Shown here: positions 1 through 5,952 of the stretch, in pieces
Layout: each line of letters opens with the position of its first letter
Numbering within the stretch: position 1 is the stretch's first letter
From: Candidatus Omnitrophota bacterium
GTDB taxonomy: Bacteria; Omnitrophota; Gorgyraeia; Zapsychrales; Zapsychraceae
NCBI GenBank assembly: GCA_029567025.1
Contig: JAKQLT010000172.1
Span: 1-7,989 of the forward strand
DNA: 7,989 bases
Direction: 5' to 3'
Program-made: the position numbers and the translations under genes
The notes under the pieces: model-generated
Databases searched by the model: none
The model's input: the letters and a program-made list of their open reading frames with translations, nothing else
What the model was told of the DNA's origin: nothing

Positions 1-399
1 GTTTTGCGCTTCATCAATAATAATAGCGACATTATGCCCTAAATTCGATTGTTCTAAGAGGAATTTATTTAAGGCCTCGATAATAGCGAATTTGTTTTGA
101 AATTTTCCTTCAATCCCAAGATCTTTGAGGATGAATTTAAGAAGCTGAATATCAGAAAAACTGGGGTTTAATATAAGCGCGGTCTTTGTTTTTTCGTCCA
201 AGCGGTTTAAAAGCGTTCGGCAAAGGGTTGTTTTGCCTGCGCCAATTTCTCCGGTAATAACCAAAATACCTTTTCGCTCGCTGATTCCGTAAACCAAATG
301 CGAGAAAGCCTCTGCGTGACGCGCGCTAAAGAAGAAAAAGTCTGGATCGGATGTAACATTAAATGGATTTTCTTTTAAGTGATAGAATTTTTTATACAT
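1..399 (-). CDS. ExeA/GspA-like AAA+ ATPase, N-terminal part (cut by window edge)
   Basis: This open frame runs off the left edge; the 133 visible residues are the N-terminal half of an ExeA/GspA-type AAA+ ATPase. The start MYKKFYHLKENPFNVTSDPD matches the family signature (aromatic residues, then NPF and a DP before the nucleotide fold). A Walker A motif, GEIGAGKTT, lies at residues 50-58, and a Walker B strand, AIIIDEAQ, at about 125-132 just before the edge. In known systems such ATPases help assemble type II secretion secretins through peptidoglycan (ExeA with ExeB); related ones sit in exopolysaccharide and pilus loci. The missing C-terminus would show whether there is a membrane segment or a peptidoglycan-binding domain. 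ATG at 399 is the only sensible start because an in-frame stop lies four codons upstream (409-411). No Shine-Dalgarno fits there. The gene is divergent from the PilZ trio. The family call is firm; the exact machine served is unknown. Confidence 0.88.
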   Translation of the reverse strand, partial: MYKKFYHLKENPFNVTSDPDFFFFSARHAEAFSHLVYGISERKGILVITGEIGAGKTTLCRTLLNRLDEKTKTALILNPSFSDIQLLKFILKDLGIEGKFQNKFAIIEALNKFLLEQSNLGHNVAIIIDEAQN

Positions 400-407
400 G
401 TGTCCAA

Positions 408-436
408 ATTATATCAGGTTCCTTAAGCGAGGTAAA
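408..436 (-). promoter_or_regulatory. Candidate sigma-70 promoter for the ExeA-like gene, possibly leaderless
   Basis: Read on the minus strand, a perfect TATAAT (408-413) is preceded by a 17-base spacer and a weak -35, TTTACC (431-436, 4 of 6 matches). The expected transcription start, about seven bases past the -10, falls at about 400-402, immediately before the ATG at 399. The message would then have almost no 5' leader. This is inferred from motif and spacing only. Confidence 0.5.
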
Positions 437-487
437 TCGGGATTTTGTAAATATTTCTTTAAAAAATGATTTTCGTTCAAAAAACCG

Positions 488-515
488 TTGCCCCTCAATG
501 TGTTTATGTTATAAT
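488..515 (+). promoter_or_regulatory. Candidate sigma-70 promoter for the PilZ trio (extended -10)
   Basis: TTGCCC (488-493) and a perfect TATAAT (510-515) are separated by 16 bases. A TG one base upstream of the -10 (507-508) makes it an extended -10. The predicted start is near 522, giving a leader of about 38 bases before the ATG at 560. No operator was recognised. The two divergent promoters here lie about 75 bases apart. Confidence 0.62.
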
Positions 516-559
516 GCAAAACAGTAAGACGGAAAAATAGAAAAAATAGGGGGGTTTTC

Positions 560-916
560 ATGCAATTTAAGGTTGAGGATGTTCGAGAAAAGAGAAATGC
601 TCCCAGGATTCGTTTCCGAGAAGCTGTACAGTTTGCGTTAAGAAACCCAGAACAGTTTGATGGTAGTTTAGCCTGTGATATTAGCGCCACAGGGTTACGT
701 TTGATCGTCAATAAATTTGTCCCTCTTAATACGGAATTAAATTTAATGATTCAATTAGAGCCAGAAAAGTGCGTTGAGTGTGTCGCTAAGGTCGTCTGGG
801 TCCAATATATGCCTTTTTCAGAGAAATATCAGCTTGGGCTTATGTTTCTAAATGAAGAAATGCAGTCTTATGCCCCGGCGGATGTTCAGAGTTTTATCGA
901 ACCATCGTTAAATTAA
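560..916 (+). CDS. PilZ domain protein (predicted c-di-GMP receptor), first copy
   Basis: A 118-residue protein that is essentially a single PilZ domain, a small beta-barrel that binds cyclic di-GMP. Both parts of the ligand signature are present: RxxxR at R12-R16 (RNAPR) and the DxSxxG motif at D40-S42-G45 (DISATG). The later strands (about residues 74-98, VAKVVWVQ to LGLMFLNE) follow the usual PilZ pattern. There is no signal peptide, membrane segment or attached output domain, so it is a cytoplasmic adaptor that would act by touching a partner. The G-rich Shine-Dalgarno at 548-554 sits five bases before the ATG, supporting this start. It is first in a trio with the zinc-finger gene and a second PilZ gene, probably transcribed from the promoter at 488-515. 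The partner and process (motility, secretion or polysaccharide) are not visible here. Confidence 0.87.
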   Translation: MQFKVEDVREKRNAPRIRFREAVQFALRNPEQFDGSLACDISATGLRLIVNKFVPLNTELNLMIQLEPEKCVECVAKVVWVQYMPFSEKYQLGLMFLNEEMQSYAPADVQSFIEPSLN

Positions 917-930
917 TTAAAAGCAGTTGA

Positions 931-936
931 AAGGAG
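931..936 (+). promoter_or_regulatory. Ribosome binding site deciding the start of the zinc-finger gene
   Basis: AAGGAG lies 11 bases before the ATG at 948. The longer reading of this frame would begin at a TTG at 927, which sits at the ribosome binding site itself and has no such site in front. The ATG is therefore preferred, although the spacing is a little long. Confidence 0.6.
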
Positions 937-947
937 TCAGGTGTTGT

Positions 948-1118
948 ATGGCAGAACAGAAAGAAGAAAAAGAAATTGGCAAGAATTGCGCAGGATGTAA
1001 AAAACCTTTAAAAAGAGCCAGACGATATTATCGTAATGGCGATTATTTTTGCAATTTAAATTGTTTTAAGAAGAAACAAGAAAAAGGCGCTGAAGGATCC
1101 GCTGAAGATAAAGGATAA
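948..1118 (+). CDS. Small zinc-finger protein, TRASH-like (CxxC...CxxxC)
   Basis: A 56-residue, highly charged protein of unknown function. Four cysteines form CxxC (C14, C17) and CxxxC (C35, C39) separated by 17 residues, a spacing close to the TRASH/YHS treble-clef type of metal-binding finger. Between them are many basic and aromatic residues (KPLKRARRYYRNGDYF), and the tails are Lys/Glu-rich and probably disordered. Such fingers are known in metal sensing and protein or nucleic-acid contact, but nothing here shows which. There is no membrane segment or signal peptide. It lies 31 bases after the first PilZ gene and only 4 bases before the second, so it is almost certainly co-transcribed with both. 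Metal binding is inferred from the cysteine pattern only. The match to the TRASH family is by eye; a zinc-ribbon of another kind is possible. Confidence 0.75.
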   Translation: MAEQKEEKEIGKNCAGCKKPLKRARRYYRNGDYFCNLNCFKKKQEKGAEGSAEDKG

Positions 1119-1122
1119 TATC

Positions 1123-1494
1123 ATGTATTCGATGCAAGAACGCAGACAAAGCGTGCGTTTGACTCACAATATCCCGATTAAGATTTGTCAGGAAGAAGGA
1201 GATATCGTTACAGAAACCGGCAATATTAGCCGTTCAGGTGTGTATTGCCGGGTGAATCGTTATCTGGAACCTATGACGAAGCTGAAGGTTCATTTGCTTA
1301 TTCCTATTCGTAAAAGAGGAAAAGATGCGACAAAAAAGATTTCTTGTCAAGGTGTTGTGGTGCGTACCGAGCCTGTTTTAGGAAGCGAAGACTATTATGT
1401 CGCGATTTTTTTTAATGAAATTGCTCAAAAAGAGGCTCAATGCCTTTCAGATTATATTCATTCTTATTTAGAAGGGAATGCAGGGAAACATTAA
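1123..1494 (+). CDS. PilZ domain protein (predicted c-di-GMP receptor), second copy
   Basis: A 123-residue single-domain PilZ protein. The c-di-GMP motif is complete: RxxxR at R8-R12 (RQSVR, preceded by ER) and NxSxxG at N34-S36-G39 (NISRSG). A basic stretch of about ten residues (RKRGKDATKK, about 65-74) lies between barrel strands, and a helix follows the barrel at the C-terminus (from about residue 98). The sequence is clearly diverged from the first PilZ protein upstream, so this is not a recent duplication. An AAGGA at 1111-1115, seven bases upstream and overlapping the end of the zinc-finger gene, supports ATG 1123; a second in-frame ATG at 1132 is a weaker alternative. It is cytoplasmic by sequence. 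No terminator hairpin was recognised in the 72 bases that follow. Confidence 0.87.
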   Translation: MYSMQERRQSVRLTHNIPIKICQEEGDIVTETGNISRSGVYCRVNRYLEPMTKLKVHLLIPIRKRGKDATKKISCQGVVVRTEPVLGSEDYYVAIFFNEIAQKEAQCLSDYIHSYLEGNAGKH

Positions 1495-1566
1495 TATTAA
1501 AAACCTGTCTTTGGTGTCCTTAAGTTTCTCTTTCCGGTCATTTCATAAAAAAGGTTTAATAAAAAC

Positions 1567-2244
1567 GTGTTAAGCGATCAACATAAACCTATAAAAGTTT
1601 TATATGAGGATGATTATTTTGTGGTTTTTGATAAGCCGGCCGGCTTATTGGTCGTCCCAACGCCTAAAGGAGAGCTGCGGACTTTAGTCCATTTGGCTAA
1701 TGTGCCGTTTTCTTCTTCATTGGGCGGTCCCAAGCTTCATCCGTGCCATCGGCTTGATAGAGAAACATCAGGCGTGATTATTTTTGCTAAAGGAAAACAT
1801 TATCAGCGGGTGATGATGGATATTTTCAAGAATAGGAAAATAACAAAAAAATATATCGCATTTGTTCAGGGGAGCGTTTTTCATGATGCGGGAGAAATCA
1901 AGAGCTTTACAAAGTCTTTAGAATTTAAGAAATATAAAAAGAATTCTCCAGGTCAGTATTCGATAACGCGATATAAAGTTTTAGAAAGAAGAAAATTATT
2001 TTCCGTCGTTGAAGTAGAGCCTTTGACCGGCCATACCAATCAAATCCGGATTCATTTTAAAGAAAAAGGGCATCCTTTGCTCGGAGAACGAAAATATGCT
2101 TTTGGAAAAGATTTTGATTTAAAATTCCGCCGAGTTGCCTTGCATGCGAAAAGCATTGAATGGCTACATCCGGTGACAAAAAAACATATTAAAATTGAGT
2201 CGCCTTTATCAAAAGACATGGAGGTGTTTCTTGAACAACATTGA
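1567..2244 (+). CDS. RluA-family RNA pseudouridine synthase
   Basis: A 225-residue enzyme that isomerises uridine to pseudouridine in structured RNA. The catalytic motif HRLDRETSG (residues 61-69) carries the essential aspartate D64. The N-terminal DKPAGLLVVP (22-31) and the later GHTNQIRIHF and HPLLGERKY blocks are the usual RluA-family core. There is no N-terminal S4 domain, so it resembles the short RluA/RluC-like branch; the target (rRNA, or rRNA and tRNA) cannot be read from sequence. The start is GTG at 1567; the only in-frame room upstream is six codons, because a stop lies at 1546-1548. The Shine-Dalgarno is poor (AAAAGG, about 12 bases away), and no convincing promoter was seen in 1495-1566. 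It overlaps the next gene by 14 bases and leads the block that ends with coaX. Confidence 0.88.
   Translation: MLSDQHKPIKVLYEDDYFVVFDKPAGLLVVPTPKGELRTLVHLANVPFSSSLGGPKLHPCHRLDRETSGVIIFAKGKHYQRVMMDIFKNRKITKKYIAFVQGSVFHDAGEIKSFTKSLEFKKYKKNSPGQYSITRYKVLERRKLFSVVEVEPLTGHTNQIRIHFKEKGHPLLGERKYAFGKDFDLKFRRVALHAKSIEWLHPVTKKHIKIESPLSKDMEVFLEQH
2220..2225 (+). promoter_or_regulatory. Strong ribosome binding site pointing to a TTG start
   Basis: GGAGGT lies inside the end of the pseudouridine synthase gene, five to six bases before TTG at 2231. Another in-frame TTG at 2195 has no such site. This favours 2231 as the start of the MazG-like gene. Confidence 0.7.
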
Positions 2245-2545
2245 TATTAAAGGAAAATCTTTAAACGAATTATCTCAAATTTGTTATACCATTGCCAAAG
2301 AAAAAGGATTTTGGGATGAAAAGCGTAATATCGGCGAGGCCTTGATGCTTATTGTGACGGAATTAGCAGAAGGCATGGAGGCCTATCGCAAACAAGATGA
2401 CGCAAATTTTAAAGAGGAATTAGCAGATACTTTTATTCGTTTATTGGACCTCTGCGGCGGATTAGGAATTGATATTGAGGAAGAAATAGAGAAGAAATCT
2501 TTAAAGAATAAAAATCGTCCGTATAAACATGGGAAAATTTGTTGA
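2231..2545 (+). CDS. MazG-like nucleotide pyrophosphohydrolase
   Basis: A 104-residue single-domain protein of the MazG / all-alpha NTP pyrophosphohydrolase superfamily, which converts (d)NTPs to monophosphate and pyrophosphate and often removes abnormal nucleotides. The magnesium-binding acidic motif is intact: E44-x-x-E47 (ELAE) and, 15 residues later, E63-x-x-D66 (ELAD). The C-terminal NRPYKHGK (95-102) is a common ending for short members. No second MazG domain is present, unlike the two-domain E. coli MazG. The start is an unusual TTG at 2231, chosen for the GGAGGT just upstream. The gene overlaps the pseudouridine synthase by 14 bases, which suggests translational coupling. The natural substrate cannot be told from sequence. 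Confidence 0.85.
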   Translation: MNNIDIKGKSLNELSQICYTIAKEKGFWDEKRNIGEALMLIVTELAEGMEAYRKQDDANFKEELADTFIRLLDLCGGLGIDIEEEIEKKSLKNKNRPYKHGKIC

Positions 2546-2587
2546 TTGTCGGATGTGTTGCAATGTCATAAGATTAAGGAAAGAGTT

Positions 2588-3079
2588 ATGATAAAAAAAT
2601 TTTTTTGTCTTTTAGGGATGTTTTTTATTTTTTCGGGATGTGCGACGATAAATATACCGCATTATATTAAAGAGGAGTATTCTTATAAAAAGAAATTTGA
2701 TGCGGATTATGAGATTGTCCGTAAACAAATTAAAAATATTCTTCAATCGTTACATTGGGAAATTGAGGGAGAGGTTGAGCCTTCTGTTTTTGAGACGGTG
2801 AAAGATATCGTTCATCCTGAAAATCAGCAAACGCTTATTTTTTCTAAAGTACGGCAATCAGGATTTTTTGTTGGGTCTCAATATGCGCGTGTGAATGTTT
2901 TCTTGCGTGGATATAAAAAAGAATGGACAGAGATAGAAATACGTTATGTCTCTATTTTTTCCATTGTCTTTCAACGATTTACTAAATATCGTCAAGATAG
3001 GTTAGTGCAGAAGGTTTTTACTCAAATGCAGAAGAATCTTATGGCCCTTCCCGATACCGATGGACACCTTTCTCCTTAA
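2588..3079 (+). CDS. Small predicted lipoprotein of unknown function
   Basis: A 163-residue protein that I do not recognise. The N-terminus is a lipoprotein signal: basic KK, a hydrophobic stretch (FFCLLGMFFIF), then the lipobox FSGC with the acylated cysteine at C18. The mature protein would be anchored to the cell envelope; residue +2 is Ala, so outer-membrane sorting is plausible if Lol rules apply. The mature part is alpha/beta in look: a helix at about 38-50 (EIVRKQIKNILQSL) followed by alternating strands (WEIEGE, QTLIFSKV, YARVNVFLRG, WTEIEIRYVS) and an ending helix. This pattern resembles small BamC-like or helix-grip lipoproteins but is not a family assignment. ATG 2588 is preferred to the TTG at 2546 because AAGGA at 2576-2580 sits seven bases upstream and it gives a clean signal peptide. 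It begins 42 bases after the MazG-like gene, and its last 20 bases overlap uvrB. Confidence 0.8.
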   Translation: MIKKFFCLLGMFFIFSGCATINIPHYIKEEYSYKKKFDADYEIVRKQIKNILQSLHWEIEGEVEPSVFETVKDIVHPENQQTLIFSKVRQSGFFVGSQYARVNVFLRGYKKEWTEIEIRYVSIFSIVFQRFTKYRQDRLVQKVFTQMQKNLMALPDTDGHLSP

Positions 3080-5042
3080 AAGTAAGTTTAAGCCTGTTGT
3101 CGAGCAAAATGAGGCTATCGAAAAACTTGTGAAAGCCGTTCGCGCAGGTATTTCTTCTCAAGTTCTTTTAGGCGTGACCGGAAGCGGAAAAACATTTACT
3201 TTGGCGAATATGATTGAAAAGCTCAATCGTCCGACGCTTGTTATTTCTCATAATAAAACCTTAGCCGCTCAGCTTTATAGTGAGTTTAAAGAGTTTTTCC
3301 CTCACAATGCGGTTGAATTTTTTGTCAGTTATTATGATTATTACCAGCCTGAAGCGTATATTCCTCAGACAGATGTGTATATTGAAAAAGATTCTTCTAT
3401 TAATGATCGCTTAGACCGTTTGCGGTTGTCTTCGACGACATCGTTAATGAGCCGTCGGGATGTGATTATCGTGGCGAGCGTTTCATGTATTTATAATCTT
3501 GGTTCGCCTGAAGACTACCAGGAATTTTTATTATATTTGCAACAAGATGAAATATGCAGCCGCGATGAAGTCCTTAAAAAACTTGTTGATATTCAATATG
3601 AACGAAATGATTATGATTTTTCTCGAGGAAAAATTCGCGTGCGAGGAGATGTTATTGAGGTCTATCCGGCTTATCGGCAGGATGCGTTACGGATTCAGTT
3701 TTGTGGCGATCAAATAGAAAAAATTTCACAGATTGATCCGATTTCAGGTCAAGAAATACAGAGGTTTCAAAAAACAGCAATTTATCCTGCGAAGCATTTT
3801 ATTATTTCACATCCGCGTATTGAGCAGGCATTAATTGATATTGAAAATGAGCTTCAAAATCGTCTAAAAGAATTAAAATCTCAAGGGAAATTATTGGAAG
3901 CCGAACGATTAAACGCGCGCACGCGTTATGATATGGAAATGCTTAAGGAAATGGGCTATTGTAATGGGATTGAGAATTATTCGCGTGTCTTATCGGGGCG
4001 TCCACCGGGAAGCCGGCCATTTTGTCTGATAGATTATTTCCCAGACGATTTTTTAACGATCATTGACGAATCTCATGTGACTATCCCGCAGATTCATGGG
4101 ATGTATGAAGGAGATCGTTCTCGCAAGGAAACGCTTGTGGCGCATGGGTTTCGTTTACCATCGTGTTTGGATAATCGTCCGTTGAAATTTTCAGAGTTCG
4201 CAGAAGTGGTTAATCAACGGATTTATGTTTCGGCCACTCCGGGGCTTTTTGAAAAAAAAGATGCGAGAAATCGTATGGTAGAGCAAATTGTTCGCCCAAC
4301 CGGTATTGTAGACCCTCCGATTGAAGTTCGTCCGACAAAAGGTCAAGTAGAAGATCTCATTCAAGAAATTAAAAGGCACACTCAAAAAGGCGGACGTGTT
4401 TTAGTCACGACATTAACGAAACGTATGAGTGAGGATTTGACGCAGTATTTACAAGAGAAGAAATTAAAAGTAAAATATCTCCATTCGGATATTGAGACAA
4501 TTGACCGTTCGAAAATTTTAAAAGAGTTGCGTCAGAAAAAATTTGATTGTTTGATTGGGGTTAACTTGCTTCGGGAAGGATTGGATTTGCCGGAAGTTTC
4601 TTTGGTGGCGATCTTTGATGCGGATAAACAAGGATTTTTGCGTTCTCAAACATCTTTAATCCAAACGGCAGGTCGCGCGGCGCGTAATATTAACGGCGTT
4701 GTTATTATGTATGCGGATCAAATAAGTAAGGCGATGAAGGCAACAATCGAGGAATGTGAACGTCGAAGGAAGATTCAGCTGGCGTATAATAAGAAACATA
4801 AAATTACGCCGCAAACGATAAAAAAAGCGATTCATGAGGGCGGGATTGATGATTTGGCTGAGGATGATGCTATTGTTTTTTTGTCGGACGTAATTGGAAT
4901 CAAGAAAGAAGATTATGCGATAGGCACGTATATTGGTGAGCTTGAACGAGAAATGGAATTAGCCGCACGTAATTTACAATTTGAAAAAGCCGCGGCGTTT
5001 CGGGATAAAATAAAAGAATTAAAAAAAGGAAAATATGAATAA
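3060..5042 (+). CDS. uvrB: UvrB, excinuclease ABC subunit B
   Basis: The damage-verifying helicase-like subunit of nucleotide excision repair, loaded by UvrA and working with UvrC. At 660 residues it is full length (E. coli 673). Motifs in order: Walker A GVTGSGKT (38-45, K44); the tyrosine-rich beta-hairpin region SYYDYYQPEAYIPQ from residue 90, which locks onto damaged DNA; DESH at 336-339; SATP at 391-394; NLLREGLDLPE with the helicase motif VI QTAGRAARN (from 535); and a C-terminal UVR motif (about 625-655) for UvrC contact. It is complete and looks functional. The only small departure seen is QTAGRAARN where QTIGRAARN is usual. The ATG at 3060 lies inside the lipoprotein gene and has no clear Shine-Dalgarno, so translation probably depends on coupling to that gene. 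It overlaps coaX by 8 bases. No LexA-type operator was seen. Confidence 0.98.
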   Translation: MDTFLLKSKFKPVVEQNEAIEKLVKAVRAGISSQVLLGVTGSGKTFTLANMIEKLNRPTLVISHNKTLAAQLYSEFKEFFPHNAVEFFVSYYDYYQPEAYIPQTDVYIEKDSSINDRLDRLRLSSTTSLMSRRDVIIVASVSCIYNLGSPEDYQEFLLYLQQDEICSRDEVLKKLVDIQYERNDYDFSRGKIRVRGDVIEVYPAYRQDALRIQFCGDQIEKISQIDPISGQEIQRFQKTAIYPAKHFIISHPRIEQALIDIENELQNRLKELKSQGKLLEAERLNARTRYDMEMLKEMGYCNGIENYSRVLSGRPPGSRPFCLIDYFPDDFLTIIDESHVTIPQIHGMYEGDRSRKETLVAHGFRLPSCLDNRPLKFSEFAEVVNQRIYVSATPGLFEKKDARNRMVEQIVRPTGIVDPPIEVRPTKGQVEDLIQEIKRHTQKGGRVLVTTLTKRMSEDLTQYLQEKKLKVKYLHSDIETIDRSKILKELRQKKFDCLIGVNLLREGLDLPEVSLVAIFDADKQGFLRSQTSLIQTAGRAARNINGVVIMYADQISKAMKATIEECERRRKIQLAYNKKHKITPQTIKKAIHEGGIDDLAEDDAIVFLSDVIGIKKEDYAIGTYIGELEREMELAARNLQFEKAAAFRDKIKELKKGKYE

Positions 5043-5790
5043 AAAATATTTTTTAGCGGTAGATATTGGCAATACGATAACGACGATAGTTATTTTAAAA
5101 GATCAAAAGGTCATGGATTCTTATCGTGTCGCCTCAACGCTTTCTTTTGAAAAATATAAAAAGGAATTATCAAAAATATTTAAAAAGTTTTCAGGTATTT
5201 CTCGAACAATGATTTGTAGCGTTGTTCCATTTTTAACAGAAGTTGTGACAAAATATTTAGAGAAACAATTTAAAATAAAATCTGATGTTATCGGCCGGGA
5301 TATAAAAGTCCCGATAAAAAATAATTATGATCATCCTTCTGAAGTCGGGCAAGATCGGTTGGTTTGTGCGTATGCCGCTAAAGTGTTATATGGCGCTCCG
5401 TGTTTAGTGATTGATTTAGGAACTGCTATTACGATTGATGTCGTTTCCGCAAAAGGAACGTATGAAGGAGGAATGATCATCCCCGGCATTCGTTTATCTT
5501 TATTATCTTTGAATGAACACACGGCGCTTTTGCCTAAAGTAAATATTAAAATCCCTCAGGCCTTAATAGGGAAGAATACGAAAGAAAGTATGTTAAGCGG
5601 TGTGTTTTTTGGCTATGGCGCGATGTTGTCGGGATTGATTGATATGATGACACAACGCTTAAGAACGTCTCCTAATATTATTGTGACCGGCGGATATACG
5701 GATTTGATGAAAAAATTCTTTCTTCATAAAAAACCTGTTATTGATAAAGAGCTTATTTTTAAAGGGATGGCGCTATTGTCCTCGAAATAA
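5035..5790 (+). CDS. coaX: Type III pantothenate kinase (CoaX)
   Basis: A 251-residue enzyme for the first committed step of coenzyme A synthesis, ATP-dependent phosphorylation of pantothenate. It belongs to the ASKHA fold. The phosphate-binding loop DIGNT is at residues 10-14. GQDRLVCAYAA (from 105) holds the proposed catalytic aspartate, D107. DLGTAIT (127-133) is the second phosphate motif, usually DFGTATT, so two positions vary. GGMIIPG (145-151) and the TALLP segment are also typical. The type III enzyme is known to escape feedback inhibition by CoA and to need a monovalent cation. ATG 5035 overlaps the uvrB stop (ATGAATAA) with AAGGA four bases upstream, which supports it. It ends the rluA-to-coaX block; 80 AT-rich bases up to the groE operator show no clear terminator hairpin. 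Confidence 0.95.
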   Translation: MNKKYFLAVDIGNTITTIVILKDQKVMDSYRVASTLSFEKYKKELSKIFKKFSGISRTMICSVVPFLTEVVTKYLEKQFKIKSDVIGRDIKVPIKNNYDHPSEVGQDRLVCAYAAKVLYGAPCLVIDLGTAITIDVVSAKGTYEGGMIIPGIRLSLLSLNEHTALLPKVNIKIPQALIGKNTKESMLSGVFFGYGAMLSGLIDMMTQRLRTSPNIIVTGGYTDLMKKFFLHKKPVIDKELIFKGMALLSSK

Positions 5791-5845
5791 ATTTTATTTT
5801 TTCCCGCCAATTTTTTTGAATAATAAATGCGTTTTAAAAAAAATC

Positions 5846-5873
5846 TTGACAAAGATGTTTTTTTTGATAAATT
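5846..5873 (+). promoter_or_regulatory. groESL promoter (sigma-70 type)
   Basis: A perfect TTGACA -35 (5846-5851) is followed by a 16-base spacer and a weak -10, TAAATT (5868-5873, 4 of 6). The -10 runs into the first bases of the CIRCE operator, so a bound repressor would block polymerase. The predicted start is near 5880. Confidence 0.75.
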
Positions 5874-5898
5874 AGCACTCTTGAAAAGACAGTGCTAA
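5872..5898 (+). promoter_or_regulatory. CIRCE operator (HrcA binding site)
   Basis: The inverted repeat TTAGCACTC (5872-5880), a 9-base spacer, and CAGTGCTAA (5890-5898) match the CIRCE consensus TTAGCACTC-N9-GAGTGCTAA with one mismatch, at the innermost base of the right arm. CIRCE is bound by the repressor HrcA, whose activity is maintained by GroEL; this gives chaperonin autoregulation. HrcA itself is not in this window. The site lies across the likely start of transcription, and in RNA it would form a stem in the leader. Confidence 0.96.
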
Positions 5899-5952
5899 GG
5901 ATTAAAATCCGCACCATAAACATTTTTTAAAAATAATTTTAGTTCAACTTTT

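Noticed and set aside
409..711. Minus-strand open frame of 100 codons across the divergent promoter region and the first PilZ gene
   Set aside because: It overlaps a clear PilZ gene, contains both promoter candidates and has no recognisable domain or ribosome site; it is a chance frame.
560..1494. The two PilZ genes as a recent tandem duplication
   Set aside because: Apart from the motif residues the proteins differ throughout, including an extra basic segment in the second.
1520..1549. Possible promoter (TTAAGT / CATAAA) before the pseudouridine synthase gene
   Set aside because: Both hexamers are weak and the spacing is 18 bases; not better than expected in AT-rich DNA. Whether this block has its own promoter stays open.
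1499..1557. AAACCT ... AGGTTT inverted repeat after the second PilZ gene, as a terminator
   Set aside because: Only six pairs, separated by 45 bases, without a GC-rich stem or a following T-run; chance is likely.
5899..5910. Small hairpin GGAT-TAAA-ATCC in the groES leader
   Set aside because: Four pairs only and AT-rich; too weak to claim as a regulatory structure.
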